IMG/VR virus record: IMGVR_UViG_3300005825_000044
Coordinates: 37,616-101,615 of that record
Source of the DNA: a virus
Length of the DNA stretch: 64,000 nt
Reading direction: 5' to 3' (one strand)
Position 1 is the stretch's first letter; each line of letters starts with the position of its first letter. Positions 30,427 through 38,998 of this stretch are shown one piece after another. The position numbers were made by a program, and so were the translations under genes. A model generated the notes under the pieces. The model had not been told where the DNA came from, ran no database searches, and worked only from the letters and a program-made list of their open reading frames with translations.

Positions 30427-32726
30427 GTGACCGTCCTCCGTTCCGTGATCCTACGCAGGGGGACGCGCTGAGTGATAGCCCGCGACGGAACTCGCTCGGT
30501 CACACGCCACGACGACTCCCTGTACGGCGAGAGTACCTGGCCGCGCGCGAGCGGGACGATCTGCCCGACTGTCGTTTCGCTGCTGCCGGAGAACGTGTCG
30601 CCCACGAGCCCCGCTGCTGACTGAACAACACCACCAACCGTCGTGCTGCTCGTGCCCTGGACCTCCACCACAGTCGCGGTCGACGAGACGACCTGACCCA
30701 CAGTCGTGCTGCTCGAGCCTTGGACGGCAACATCCGCAGTCGCGCTCTGCGTGACACCACCCACCGTCGTGCTGCTAGTGGCGTTGACGGTGTCGTCGAC
30801 ATCCGCGGTCGCGCTCTGCGTGACTTGACCGACGGTCGTGCTGCTCGTTGCACCGACCTCCACCACGGTCGCGGTCGACGGGGTGACGCCGCCGACCGTC
30901 TCATCGCTGCTGCACTCGACCTCCACCGTCGTCGCAGTCGACGGGGTGACCTGACCAACCACCGTGTTGCTCGTTGCATCGACACCCACCGTCGCCGCAG
31001 TCGACGAGACGACCTGACCAACGGTCTCGTCGCTGCTGCCGGTGATCTCCACCGTCGCAGCAGTCGACGGGGTGACGCCGCCGACAGTGGTGCTGGACTC
31101 TCCGAAAATAGAGTCGCCAACCTCTGCGGTAGCGCTCTGCGTGACACCACCCACCGTCGTGCTGCTAGTGGCGCCGACCCCCACCGTCGTCGCAGTCGAC
31201 GGGGTGACTTGGCCCACGGTCTCGTCGCTACTGCACTCGACCCCCACCGTCGTCGCAGTCGACGGGGTGACTTGACCCACCGTCGTGCTGCTCGTGCCTT
31301 GGACATCCACCGTCGCAGCGGTCGACGAGGTGACTTGACCCACCGTCGTGCTGCTGCTGCCCCCAACGGCTACCTCTGAGACGGTGCTCTGCGTGATCTG
31401 ACCGACGGTCGTGCTGCTCGTGCCTTGGACATCCACCGTCGCAGCGGTCGACGAGACAACCTGACCAACAGTCGTGCTGCTCGTGCTCTCGACCTCCACG
31501 GTCGTCGCAGTCGACGGAGTGACTTGACCCACCGTCGTGCTGCTCGTGCCGGTAATCTCGGAACCGACATCCGCGGTCGCACTCTGCGTGACTTGACCGA
31601 CGGTCGTGCTGCTCGTGCCTTGGACATCCACAGTCGTCGCAGTCGACGGGGTGACCTGGCCAACCACCGTGTTGCTCGTTGCATCGACACCCACAGTCGT
31701 CGCAGTCGACGGGGTGACTTGACCGACGGTCGTGCTGCTCGTTGCATTGACGTCGACCCCTGTAGCGGTCGACGAGGTGACCTGACCCACAGTCGTGCTG
31801 CTCGTTGCACCGACCCCCACCGTCGTCGCAGTTGACGGGGTGATGCCGCCGACGGTCTCGTCACTGCTGCACTCGACCTCCACCGTCGCCGCAGTCGACG
31901 AGACGACCTGACCAACAGTCGTGCTGCTCGTGCCTTGGACATCCACCGTCGCAGCGGTAGACGGGGTGACCTGACCCACAGTCGTGCTGCTCGTTGCACC
32001 GACCCCCACCGTCGTCGCGGTCGACGGGGTGACCTGGCCAACAGTCGTGCTGCTCGAGCCCTCAGTACCGCTGCTGATCGACGGGTCGGGCTCTGTCGAG
32101 TCGGTCTGAAGCGTGCCGGTTACCGAGTAGTTGCCGCCCGTGCCGAGGTTCGTGCCCGCGTTCGTGGGCGAGTCAAAGTCGTGCTCGGCCTGCGAGGTAC
32201 CCGGAAACGAGAAGCTCGCAGACGCGGTCAGGAGAGCCGCATCCGAAAGGCGCGACGCTTCGAAGATCCAAGAACGGATCGAGACGTCGTCGCACGCCTC
32301 GCCGAAGCCGTTGACCCCGTACCGCGCCTCGAAGTTGGCGCCGTCGATCTCGGTGCCGGTGTCTAGCGATAGCGAGGTGAAAGAGGTCTCGCCCTGCTTT
32401 CGGATCTTTAGATCGTAGACGCTCGTGCCACCTGTGTGCTGGATCCCAACGAACAGCCAAGAGGTGTCGGAGCTGCTCAACAGGGTGACGGTGTCGAGCG
32501 TGCCGCCGTCCCAGAGGTTCGCCTCGATGGCATCCGCGGCGGCGTTCTGCTGGATCAGGCACCCCTGACCGCCGTCGTCGTAGCTCGTGACTGTGCCGTA
32601 GCCCGTCGAATAGACGGCGTTCTTGAACCACCCGTAGCGCGTCCAAGATCCGGTTGGACTCGGCGAGTTGCTCGTGCCGCTGTCGATGTGGACGCTGCTG
32701 CCGTTTACGATCCGAACGCTCGTCAC
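30423..32726 (-). CDS. tandem-repeat tail fibre / adhesin
   Basis: The 767-residue protein has an N-terminal lectin-like domain, about residues 1-205 (SWTRYGWFKNAVYSTGYGTV, VYDLKIRKQGETSFTSLSLD, AEHDFDSPTNAGTNLGTGGN), in the style of a concanavalin/LamG fold. Residues 225-734 are about 24 units of 21-23 residues with the consensus SSTTVGQVTPSTATTV plus a variable spacer. The last 33 residues hold a shorter Arg-rich repeat (RVTERVPSRAITQRVP). The whole looks like an extensible fibre whose length can change by recombination. It probably binds the host surface. Confidence 0.75.
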   Translation of the reverse strand: MTSVRIVNGSSVHIDSGTSNSPSPTGSWTRYGWFKNAVYSTGYGTVTSYDDGGQGCLIQQNAAADAIEANLWDGGTLDTVTLLSSSDTSWLFVGIQHTGGTSVYDLKIRKQGETSFTSLSLDTGTEIDGANFEARYGVNGFGEACDDVSIRSWIFEASRLSDAALLTASASFSFPGTSQAEHDFDSPTNAGTNLGTGGNYSVTGTLQTDSTEPDPSISSGTEGSSSTTVGQVTPSTATTVGVGATSSTTVGQVTPSTAATVDVQGTSSTTVGQVVSSTAATVEVECSSDETVGGITPSTATTVGVGATSSTTVGQVTSSTATGVDVNATSSTTVGQVTPSTATTVGVDATSNTVVGQVTPSTATTVDVQGTSSTTVGQVTQSATADVGSEITGTSSTTVGQVTPSTATTVEVESTSSTTVGQVVSSTAATVDVQGTSSTTVGQITQSTVSEVAVGGSSSTTVGQVTSSTAATVDVQGTSSTTVGQVTPSTATTVGVECSSDETVGQVTPSTATTVGVGATSSTTVGGVTQSATAEVGDSIFGESSTTVGGVTPSTAATVEITGSSDETVGQVVSSTAATVGVDATSNTVVGQVTPSTATTVEVECSSDETVGGVTPSTATVVEVGATSSTTVGQVTQSATADVDDTVNATSSTTVGGVTQSATADVAVQGSSSTTVGQVVSSTATVVEVQGTSSTTVGGVVQSAAGLVGDTFSGSSETTVGQIVPLARGQVLSPYRESSWRVTERVPSRAITQRVPLRRITERRTVT
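30525..32054 (-). repeat. about 24 tandem coding repeats of 63-69 bp
   Basis: The units encode SSTTVGQVTPSTATTV-type blocks in the fibre gene. Many are nearly identical at DNA level while spacer residues vary (VGVGAT, VDVQGT, VEVECS). Most units are 63 bp; four are 69 bp. Homologous recombination between units would change fibre length. Confidence 0.9.
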
Positions 32727-32980
32727 GACCTACCCCGCGGGCGCCCGAGCAGCGTCTTCGCCTCGGTGAGGCCAAACGCGATGCCGCCAGCGATCAGCCG
32801 ATAGACTTCGTTCGGCGTACACCCGAGCCGCCGCGCACACTCTGCAAGCGTTAGCCCGAGCCGCTGCTTTTCGGCGCGAAACTCAGCAGATTCCGGCGTG
32901 TCGTTCCAGGCCGGCAGATCCTGCCCGAAGCGGCGCACCGTGCGTGTTGGCGTGCGGGTGTTTGAGACGTTGAGCGGCAC
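32723..32980 (-). CDS. small XRE-like helix-turn-helix protein in the fibre operon
   Basis: The 85-residue product has a basic N-terminus and the segment EFRAEKQRLGLTLAECARRL, GCTPNEVYRLIAGG, which fits an XRE-type helix-turn-helix. Its stop overlaps the start of the repeat-rich fibre gene. A DNA-binding protein coupled to an adhesin gene is unusual; local control is possible but unproven. Confidence 0.65.
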   Translation of the reverse strand: MPLNVSNTRTPTRTVRRFGQDLPAWNDTPESAEFRAEKQRLGLTLAECARRLGCTPNEVYRLIAGGIAFGLTEAKTLLGRPRGRS

Positions 32981-33030
32981 GTTGGAGCCTCGCTTGCGAC
33001 GGGTCCGGAACGGCCGCCGCCGTCAGAGAC

Positions 33031-33438
33031 TTACGCGCCGGCGATCGTCTTCTGCCAGGTAGTGATCGTCACAGGCTGACCCGCGTTGATCGACGTGTTC
33101 TGAACCTCGAGGTCGCCTCCACCACTCGTCACAGTCACGGTGCCCTGCTCGTGGCAGGTCGTGCCGTCCGAAGCATACAGCCGGTAGTACTGCGCGGTCC
33201 CCGTCGCGTCGGCGGACGCGTCCTGCCAGGTACCAGCCTTCGCACCGACGCCACCGGAGAACGCCGCCATCCAGTCAGACGGCAGGTTGAGAGTCGCGAG
33301 CACCGTGCCGGCGTCCGCAGTCGCGCAGTCGGCGGGCTTCGTACCGTCGAAGATCTTCAAGATCGCCGAGGTCCCGATCGTGGACTCGATCGAGTTGCCC
33401 ATCGCGTTGCGAACTGCGTCAGAGAACTGAACGGTCAT
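33031..33438 (-). CDS. conserved phage virion-associated protein
   Basis: The 135-residue product has a pattern I recognise from many phages: SDAVRNAMGNSIESTIGTSA, CATADAGTVLATLNLPSDWM, KAGTWQDASADATGTAQYYR, LYASDGTTCHEQGTV. Members lie with tail fibre genes and are probably structural. The exact role is not established. Confidence 0.7.
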   Translation of the reverse strand: MTVQFSDAVRNAMGNSIESTIGTSAILKIFDGTKPADCATADAGTVLATLNLPSDWMAAFSGGVGAKAGTWQDASADATGTAQYYRLYASDGTTCHEQGTVTVTSGGGDLEVQNTSINAGQPVTITTWQKTIAGA

Positions 33439-33514
33439 GATGCAGGGCTCCTTTTGGCTTGCCCCGGCAGAATCGCCCAGCGACTACAAGTTCCGCAACG
33501 TCGTGACAGCGCCG

Positions 33515-34201
33515 CTATGAGAAGTCGCGGCGCTCGACGAACAACGCGGACGCGACGCGGGTCAGCCTGTACAGCGTACCCGTGGTGCGCGGGCCGGAGT
33601 CGCCACCGCTCAGGATGGTGGCGCCGGGCGCGGAGAACGCGACCGTGCCGTTGCCCTGCACGTACACGTCAACCCTGCCACCGGGCCGAAGACCGCGGAG
33701 CGAGACCGTCGTGTTCTGCGAGATCACGACGTGCGCGACCCCGGTCATGCGCGCGTTGATCAGCGCGGCCCCGCCTGAAGCGACGACCGTGTCGACCTCG
33801 ACCTCGAGCGCGCCGACGCGCGCCCTGCCGAGCACCTCGAGGTCACCCGCGACGCGGTAGCCGTTCTCCGTGCGTCGCGCCGACGGGACGCGGTCCACGA
33901 GCACGGTGCCGGCCCGCACGAAGACCAGGAACAGCGTCGGGCCCACCTCGTAGGGCTGCTCCGGCGGAAGCTCCGCCCCGGGCCTGCTGTTGACGTGGAG
34001 CGCAGCGCCCCAGTCGATGCCGCTCACCGGAGAGCCGTCGACCTGCTCGACGAACAGCCTGAGGTTCGTGCCGTTGACCGGGCCAGAGAACGAGACGACC
34101 TCGCCGGGCTGGTCGAGCCTGCACTCCACCTCCGGCGCCGACCCGTCCGCGGGGACCTCGAACGATCCGGAGACCCTATCGATTACGGTACGCTGCATCA
34201 C
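33515..34201 (-). CDS. hypothetical tail fibre region protein
   Basis: The 228-residue product is beta-rich with repeated short strands (FEVPADGSAPEVECRLDQPG, VISQNTTVSLRGLRPGGRVD). The text suggests a fibre tip or accessory protein. GTG or ATG at 34201 overlaps the stop of the large fibre gene by four bases, so the two are coupled. Confidence 0.6.
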   Translation of the reverse strand: MMQRTVIDRVSGSFEVPADGSAPEVECRLDQPGEVVSFSGPVNGTNLRLFVEQVDGSPVSGIDWGAALHVNSRPGAELPPEQPYEVGPTLFLVFVRAGTVLVDRVPSARRTENGYRVAGDLEVLGRARVGALEVEVDTVVASGGAALINARMTGVAHVVISQNTTVSLRGLRPGGRVDVYVQGNGTVAFSAPGATILSGGDSGPRTTGTLYRLTRVASALFVERRDFS

Positions 34202-37200
34202 TCCACCGCCCGCGCGTAGCAGACCATCCGGTTACCGCTCCCCGCACCCAGTGACCACGGACCGGCTCCGGTCAGTGCACCGCTGGTGGTCCGGGTCCCG
34301 TTGGCGTTCGTGTTGCTGGTGTCCGTGTCGCCGAGCCCGTTGCCCTGGGTAGTGGCCATGTCGCGGCGGTGACCGGCCCACAACGCGACACCGCCGTCGA
34401 CCCACTGGCCGGCCCCGCTGTTGAAGCCGTTCGTGTTCCGCTTCACACCCGTCGTCGTCAGGTCGTCCAGCGTGCCGTCCGCAACGATCTTGTTGAGCGT
34501 CGGGAGCGAGCCGGGAACCGGGGGTGCCGCGGAGTACGCCAGCGCGACCTCCGCGGTCTGAGCGCCGCTCCCCGCACTGCCGACCTCGAACTCGACGTAC
34601 ATGATCCGCATCGCCCGCGGCGTGATCCCGAGGTAGGTCCAGTACGCGGTGTCGGCGACGACCGTGTTCGACCCCGCGTCGTTCGGGAACCGCGCCGGCC
34701 CGAGCACGAGGTCGACCCCGCCGGCGAGGTGCGGTGCCACGACGCACCACCGCTGAGTCGTCGTGTCGTAGACGATCTCGAGCACCGGAGTGTGCGGCGA
34801 CAGGATGGCCCCGGTCGGGTTGAGGATGCGTGCAGTCGCAGCGCTGCCGGTGTCCTCGCTCGGCAACCTGCACCAGCCGTCGGTACCGAAGAACCGCAGC
34901 GTCTTCTTGTATCGGGACGACAGGTTTCCGACTGGCGGGTCGAATCCAGTGATCACGATCCCGGCAGCGGTCGTCGAGAATCTCCAGACATCCGCGGTGT
35001 CCCAGCCAGAGGGACCGAAGTCGTCCTGGGTCGCGCTCAGCCCAGTCGACGTCCCGTACGACAGCACCTCGTTGACCGGGACCGAGAATCCCCCGTCAGC
35101 GCTGAGGAACGCGCCGGCTGCCGCCGCGCCGGCCCCGGGCGCGGGAACGAGCCCCTTAGTACCGCCAGCACCGCTGTCCCCGACGAACGCGTCGATGATG
35201 GCGGTCGCCTGTGCGGACGAGAGGTCCGTGGGGGCACCGGTGCCGGCCCCGTCAGCGCGACCCTTCAGGGTCTTCTGCGCCATGTTCGCGAGCTTCGCGT
35301 TCGTGACGGCAGAGTTGACGATCTTCGTCGTGGTCACAGCGTCTGCCACGATCGCAAACGAGCCGCTCGAGACCGCGACGTCGCCGTACGTGCCGTCAGG
35401 GAGGTCCGTGGTGGCGGGCCGCTTGTAGGTGCCGTCTGCGTGCAGGTACTTCTTGCCCGCCGCGTCCCCGGCCGCCGGTGCCGGAACCATGCCCTTCGTT
35501 CCACCGGACCCGGAGTCGCCGACGAACGCGTTGGGGATCGCCGTGAGCTGGGCCGCGTCGAGGTCTACAGGGTCGCCGGTGCCGGCCCCGACCGCGCGGC
35601 CCTTCACGGTAGCCTCGGCCATGTTCGAGAGCTTCGCGTTCGTGACCGCGTCGTCGTCGATCGTCATCGTCGTGCCGCTGCCGCCGACTGTAACGTCGCC
35701 GTAGTCGCCGTCGGCGAGCCCGCTAGCGGAGACCTCAGCGACGTTGTTCCAGACCGCGGCGCCCACAGAGGGGTCGACGCAGACCCAGACCTCCTCCTCG
35801 GTCGGGTCGATCCAGTAGCTCCCGGTCTCGTAGCCGGCGCTCGAGTCGTCGTTGACCCCGGGTGGACCCGACGCGCTGCGGTTCGACTTCGGCTGCAGGC
35901 CGGGGCCCTCCGAGCTGACCAGCGCAGACGGGGACAGCACGCGCCACCGCGCGGTCGACGTGTCGTAGACGACAGCGACGCTGCCGCCCGCCGGGATGTA
36001 CACGGCGTCCCCGCCGGGGGTCAGGAACCGGTTAGCCCCAGTGCTGCTGGAAGAGTCGTTGGGCAGCACGATCCCGCGCCCAGTCGACGCCGCGTTGACG
36101 TTCTCGATCGTCACGACGCGGCCGTCCTGGGATGCAGCGAGGAGCCCGGTCACCTGCCGGCCGTCAGCGTCGCTGCTCAGGCGGATCCGGGTAGCAGTCG
36201 TCACACCCGACGGAGTGAAGTCGTTCACGTCCGAGGTCAGCCCGCCGACCGGCGTGATGTCGTTCCCGAGCACGAAGCGGTTCGGGATGTCGCCGGGCTC
36301 CGCGCCGACGATGCTCGTACCGGACCGCCGCAGCTCCTGGCCGTTCGCGACGGCGCCCATCGACAGGAGCGTGCCGCCGCTCTCCCGAACACCGCGGACG
36401 TCGGGGCTCGCTGCGGTACCGCCGAGCTGCCCGGCGAGGGCCACGACGTCCGCGTCGCTGATCGCAGCGTTCAGCTCGGCGAGGGTCCCCGCGACGAGGT
36501 TCGCGACCGAGGTGGCGTGCGGGTTCGCGGTGTCCGCGACGTGGGCGTTGATCGCGGTGAGCAGCGCGTCGAGCGCGGCCGCGACTGTGGCACCTGACAC
36601 CGAGCTGTCGTTGCCGACCAGGCTCGCGACGTAGTCGTTGATCACGGCGACGACTGCGCCGATCCGGCCGAACACGCTGCTCACCGGAGCCGCGCCGGCG
36701 GCCGCCGTGTCGACGTACAGCTTCGTCGCGAGGTGGGTGTCCGCAGTAGGTGTAGCGCCGGCCACGGGCGCGCTGAACGCGCGAGACCCGTCCGCGAGCG
36801 AGTACTGAGGGTGGTCGTCGTCGGTCCTGCCGGTCAGCGCGCCGTGGTCCGTGACGCCGCCCACGATCGCGTCGACCTCCTCCACCAGCTCACGGATCGA
36901 GCGGACCCAACCCTCGACGGTCCCTCCGGGGTTGCGCTCGGTCTTCGCGATGACCGCTGCACCGTCGTTGAGCAGCGACGCAGTGGGGTCGCCGCGCTCG
37001 TTGAGCGCCGGGACCTGGAGCCCGCGGTTCGGGCTCGGCACACCGGCGATCAGGACAAGCTCCTCGGTCGTGACCCCGTCGGTGCGGACGAGCCGGACCC
37101 GGAACGGTCCCCACGCGCCGGCGTCCCAGTCGATCTGCCACACCGTCGGGCTGTTCTGGCTCAGGACAGAGTTGGCACCGCCGCCGCTGCGCGGCTCGTC

Positions 37201-37371
37201 CAGGACCTCGAACGTGTCCGCGAAGCTGCCGCCCGCGGGGTCCGTGACGGTGAGCACGACGGGGTGAGCGGCACCGCCGCCGGCGTCTGCGGAGGAGAGG
37301 TCCTCTCGGGCGCGCCCGGCGACGCCGGCGCTGAGACCCGCGCCGGGCTGGTCGATCTTGAAGCTCGTCAC
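34198..37371 (-). CDS. large tail fibre protein
   Basis: The 1057-residue protein begins with a baseplate-type beta domain (residues 1-115). A fibre shaft motif follows: DHGALTGRTDDDHPQYSLAD, GATPTADTHLATKLYVD. A later part contains two copies of an about 75-residue block (VTNAKLSNMAEATVKGRAVG and VTNAKLANMAQKTLKGRADG). The C-terminus (YWTYLGITPRAMRIMYVEFE onward) resembles a receptor-binding tip. It should form a trimeric fibre. Many Ala/Gly/Thr residues fit a shaft. Confidence 0.8.
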   Translation of the reverse strand: MTSFKIDQPGAGLSAGVAGRAREDLSSADAGGGAAHPVVLTVTDPAGGSFADTFEVLDEPRSGGGANSVLSQNSPTVWQIDWDAGAWGPFRVRLVRTDGVTTEELVLIAGVPSPNRGLQVPALNERGDPTASLLNDGAAVIAKTERNPGGTVEGWVRSIRELVEEVDAIVGGVTDHGALTGRTDDDHPQYSLADGSRAFSAPVAGATPTADTHLATKLYVDTAAAGAAPVSSVFGRIGAVVAVINDYVASLVGNDSSVSGATVAAALDALLTAINAHVADTANPHATSVANLVAGTLAELNAAISDADVVALAGQLGGTAASPDVRGVRESGGTLLSMGAVANGQELRRSGTSIVGAEPGDIPNRFVLGNDITPVGGLTSDVNDFTPSGVTTATRIRLSSDADGRQVTGLLAASQDGRVVTIENVNAASTGRGIVLPNDSSSSTGANRFLTPGGDAVYIPAGGSVAVVYDTSTARWRVLSPSALVSSEGPGLQPKSNRSASGPPGVNDDSSAGYETGSYWIDPTEEEVWVCVDPSVGAAVWNNVAEVSASGLADGDYGDVTVGGSGTTMTIDDDAVTNAKLSNMAEATVKGRAVGAGTGDPVDLDAAQLTAIPNAFVGDSGSGGTKGMVPAPAAGDAAGKKYLHADGTYKRPATTDLPDGTYGDVAVSSGSFAIVADAVTTTKIVNSAVTNAKLANMAQKTLKGRADGAGTGAPTDLSSAQATAIIDAFVGDSGAGGTKGLVPAPGAGAAAAGAFLSADGGFSVPVNEVLSYGTSTGLSATQDDFGPSGWDTADVWRFSTTAAGIVITGFDPPVGNLSSRYKKTLRFFGTDGWCRLPSEDTGSAATARILNPTGAILSPHTPVLEIVYDTTTQRWCVVAPHLAGGVDLVLGPARFPNDAGSNTVVADTAYWTYLGITPRAMRIMYVEFEVGSAGSGAQTAEVALAYSAAPPVPGSLPTLNKIVADGTLDDLTTTGVKRNTNGFNSGAGQWVDGGVALWAGHRRDMATTQGNGLGDTDTSNTNANGTRTTSGALTGAGPWSLGAGSGNRMVCYARAVE

Positions 37372-37404
37372 CCCGCGAGCATGCCGCGCGGCGCGCCGGA
37401 TCGG

Positions 37405-37599
37405 CTAGGGGTCCGGCGTGTCTCCTCGAGGAGACACGTCCCCGCTCTCCTCCACCAGGCAGATGCCGTCGAGCCTGATACCGTCGCCGTCGACGAACTC
37501 GTCGTACGGGTCACCGGCAGCCCTGAGCTTGTCAGCGATCTCGCGGTACGCGCTCGAGCTGACCTCAAGCTTGGCGTACGTCTTCGTCATTCGGATCAT
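37405..37599 (-). CDS. small hypothetical protein with palindrome-encoded C-terminus
   Basis: ATG at 37599 has an AGGAG site. The 64-residue product starts MIRMTKTYAKLEVSSSAYRE and ends VSPRGDTPDP, where VSPRGDT is encoded by palindrome copy 6. It overlaps the upstream gene by 35 bases. The body looks like a short alpha/beta domain. Function unknown. Confidence 0.55.
   Translation of the reverse strand: MIRMTKTYAKLEVSSSAYREIADKLRAAGDPYDEFVDGDGIRLDGICLVEESGDVSPRGDTPDP
37417..37438. repeat. dispersed palindrome copy 6
   Basis: A perfect core at 37418-37437, extended by C/G, lies in the last codons of the gene at 37405 and about 45 bases before the start of the large fibre gene. Confidence 0.9.
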
Positions 37600-37831
37600 C
37601 AGCAGACTCCTCTCCGGCGACCACCTGGTCATTTGCCAGGTGGAGAAGCAGCTTCCTCAAGTGTCCCTTGTCGACGGTGCCTGCCATGTTCGTCGACGCA
37701 GCCCCGCCGTCGTGCGGCAGCATGACCACGAGTAGGAACCTCGCGCCGGAGCCCGAGACCTGCCCGGCGACACTCCTGGCGACTCTGTTCGTCAGGTCGT
37801 CAACAATCTTATCGGTCTCGTCCTTCGTCAC
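37565..37831 (-). CDS. small hypothetical protein
   Basis: The 88-residue product (MTKDETDKIVDDLTNRVARS) has a helical start, a short beta stretch (GARFLLVVMLPHDGG) and an acidic end. It lies between the lipoprotein peptidase gene and the small gene at 37405. Not recognised. Confidence 0.55.
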   Translation of the reverse strand: MTKDETDKIVDDLTNRVARSVAGQVSGSGARFLLVVMLPHDGGAASTNMAGTVDKGHLRKLLLHLANDQVVAGEESADDPNDEDVRQA

Positions 37832-37835
37832 AGTG

Positions 37836-38237
37836 TCACCAGGCCGGGTAACCGACCCACAGCGGCAGCGTGTGGCCGGGGTCGCCGTTGTCGCGCATGC
37901 CGGAGCAGACCAGCAGCCAGTGCACGGCCTCGTGCCGCACCAGCAGCTCGAGCCCGTCGTTGAAGTACAGCCCGTCGTCGACCGAGATCACGCGCCGCAC
38001 CGTGTCGTCGTCCTGCCAGTAGTACGAGCAGCCCAGCAGCTCTTCGTCGCAGATCCCGAACGTGTTCCCGACGTCGATCACAATGAGGTCGCGCTCCTCC
38101 ACGCAGCGCTCCGGGGAGCCCCACTCCTCGACGATGTCGTCGAGCATCTCGTCGATCGTCTCCGGTGCCGGGTTCTCCGCGACGCAGGAACACAGGGACG
38201 CCGCGACGCACGCGACAACCACCCCGGCGCGGTTCAC
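37836..38237 (-). CDS. putative lipoprotein zinc metallopeptidase
   Basis: GTG at 38237 overlaps the thyX stop. The 133-residue product has a signal-like start (NRAGVVVACVAASLCSC) with a lipobox-like LCSC. Later it holds LLVRHEAVHWLLVCSG with the HExxH zinc motif, followed by MRDNGDPGH that could give a third ligand. It is small for a gluzincin or metzincin, so a protein that kept only the core is possible. It would act outside the inner membrane, perhaps on the host envelope. Confidence 0.65.
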   Translation of the reverse strand: MNRAGVVVACVAASLCSCVAENPAPETIDEMLDDIVEEWGSPERCVEERDLIVIDVGNTFGICDEELLGCSYYWQDDDTVRRVISVDDGLYFNDGLELLVRHEAVHWLLVCSGMRDNGDPGHTLPLWVGYPAW

Positions 38238-38998
38238 GAAGACACCTCTTCGAACAGAGCCCATGTCCGGGGGAACGCGTCTGCGACAAGCTCCCCGACC
38301 GCGTCGGAGTACTGACGGATCTCCCACTGCGCGTTCGGAGCGGAGCGCAGCGTGATGAACGAGAGCCAGTTGCGGAGACACGTGCTCGCGCGCATCCGGG
38401 AGTACCGACCCACCGGTAGATGGACACGTGCCAGCTCTTTCGGCACCCCGTCAGCGAGCGCGGAGTCGTAGAGCGCCTGGGCATTCTCGTAGGAGACGCG
38501 AAGCCTCTGCCTGAAAATCTCCGCCGTCGTCTCGGTGAGCACCGCGGACCCCGTGAGCGCGGCCGCCTGCCTGTTCGTCGCACTGCTCATCAGCAGGCGC
38601 TCGACCGTCGGGATGTAGTTCAGGTCCGGCAACGGCGAGTAGCGCGCCGACGCCTCGTTGTACGACTGCGTGCGGTGCCGGTGCCACTCCCTGAACACGA
38701 AGATAGGTGCCTGAACCTCGACCACGAGACCGCCGAACTCGAACGGTGTCGCATGCTGGTTCTCCACGAGGTAGCGCAGCAGCTTCTCGTCGCCGGGTAG
38801 CCACTTGTCGGGCCGTGAGCAATCGCTGAGGTGGTGGGCGAGGTCCGTGGTGCGCTTGTAGCCGCAGTCCGCGCAGCGCTCCCCCCAGCCCTTGAAGCCC
38901 TGCTGCGTCGACATCCGCGCAGACTCGACGACGCGCTCGTCAGATCCCCAGACGTCGACCAGCTTCACGTACCCGTGGTCGAGTAGATTCTTCATCAC
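38234..38998 (-). CDS. thyX: flavin-dependent thymidylate synthase ThyX
   Basis: The 254-residue product has the ThyX signature RHRTQSYNEASARYS at residues 107-121 and the upstream QHATPFEFGG box. The enzyme makes dTMP from dUMP with methylene-tetrahydrofolate, FAD and NADPH, and supplies thymidylate for phage DNA. Residues 42-60 contain CADCGYKRTTDLAHHLSDC, a Cys/His cluster that is not part of the usual ThyX core and looks like a small zinc-binding insertion. It overlaps both neighbours by four bases. Confidence 0.92.
   Translation of the reverse strand: MMKNLLDHGYVKLVDVWGSDERVVESARMSTQQGFKGWGERCADCGYKRTTDLAHHLSDCSRPDKWLPGDEKLLRYLVENQHATPFEFGGLVVEVQAPIFVFREWHRHRTQSYNEASARYSPLPDLNYIPTVERLLMSSATNRQAAALTGSAVLTETTAEIFRQRLRVSYENAQALYDSALADGVPKELARVHLPVGRYSRMRASTCLRNWLSFITLRSAPNAQWEIRQYSDAVGELVADAFPRTWALFEEVSS

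Noticed and set aside
30525-32054. Evenly spaced repeats that could suggest a CRISPR array
   Set aside because: The repeats are in frame within a single protein, have no unique spacers of constant length, and no cas genes are near.
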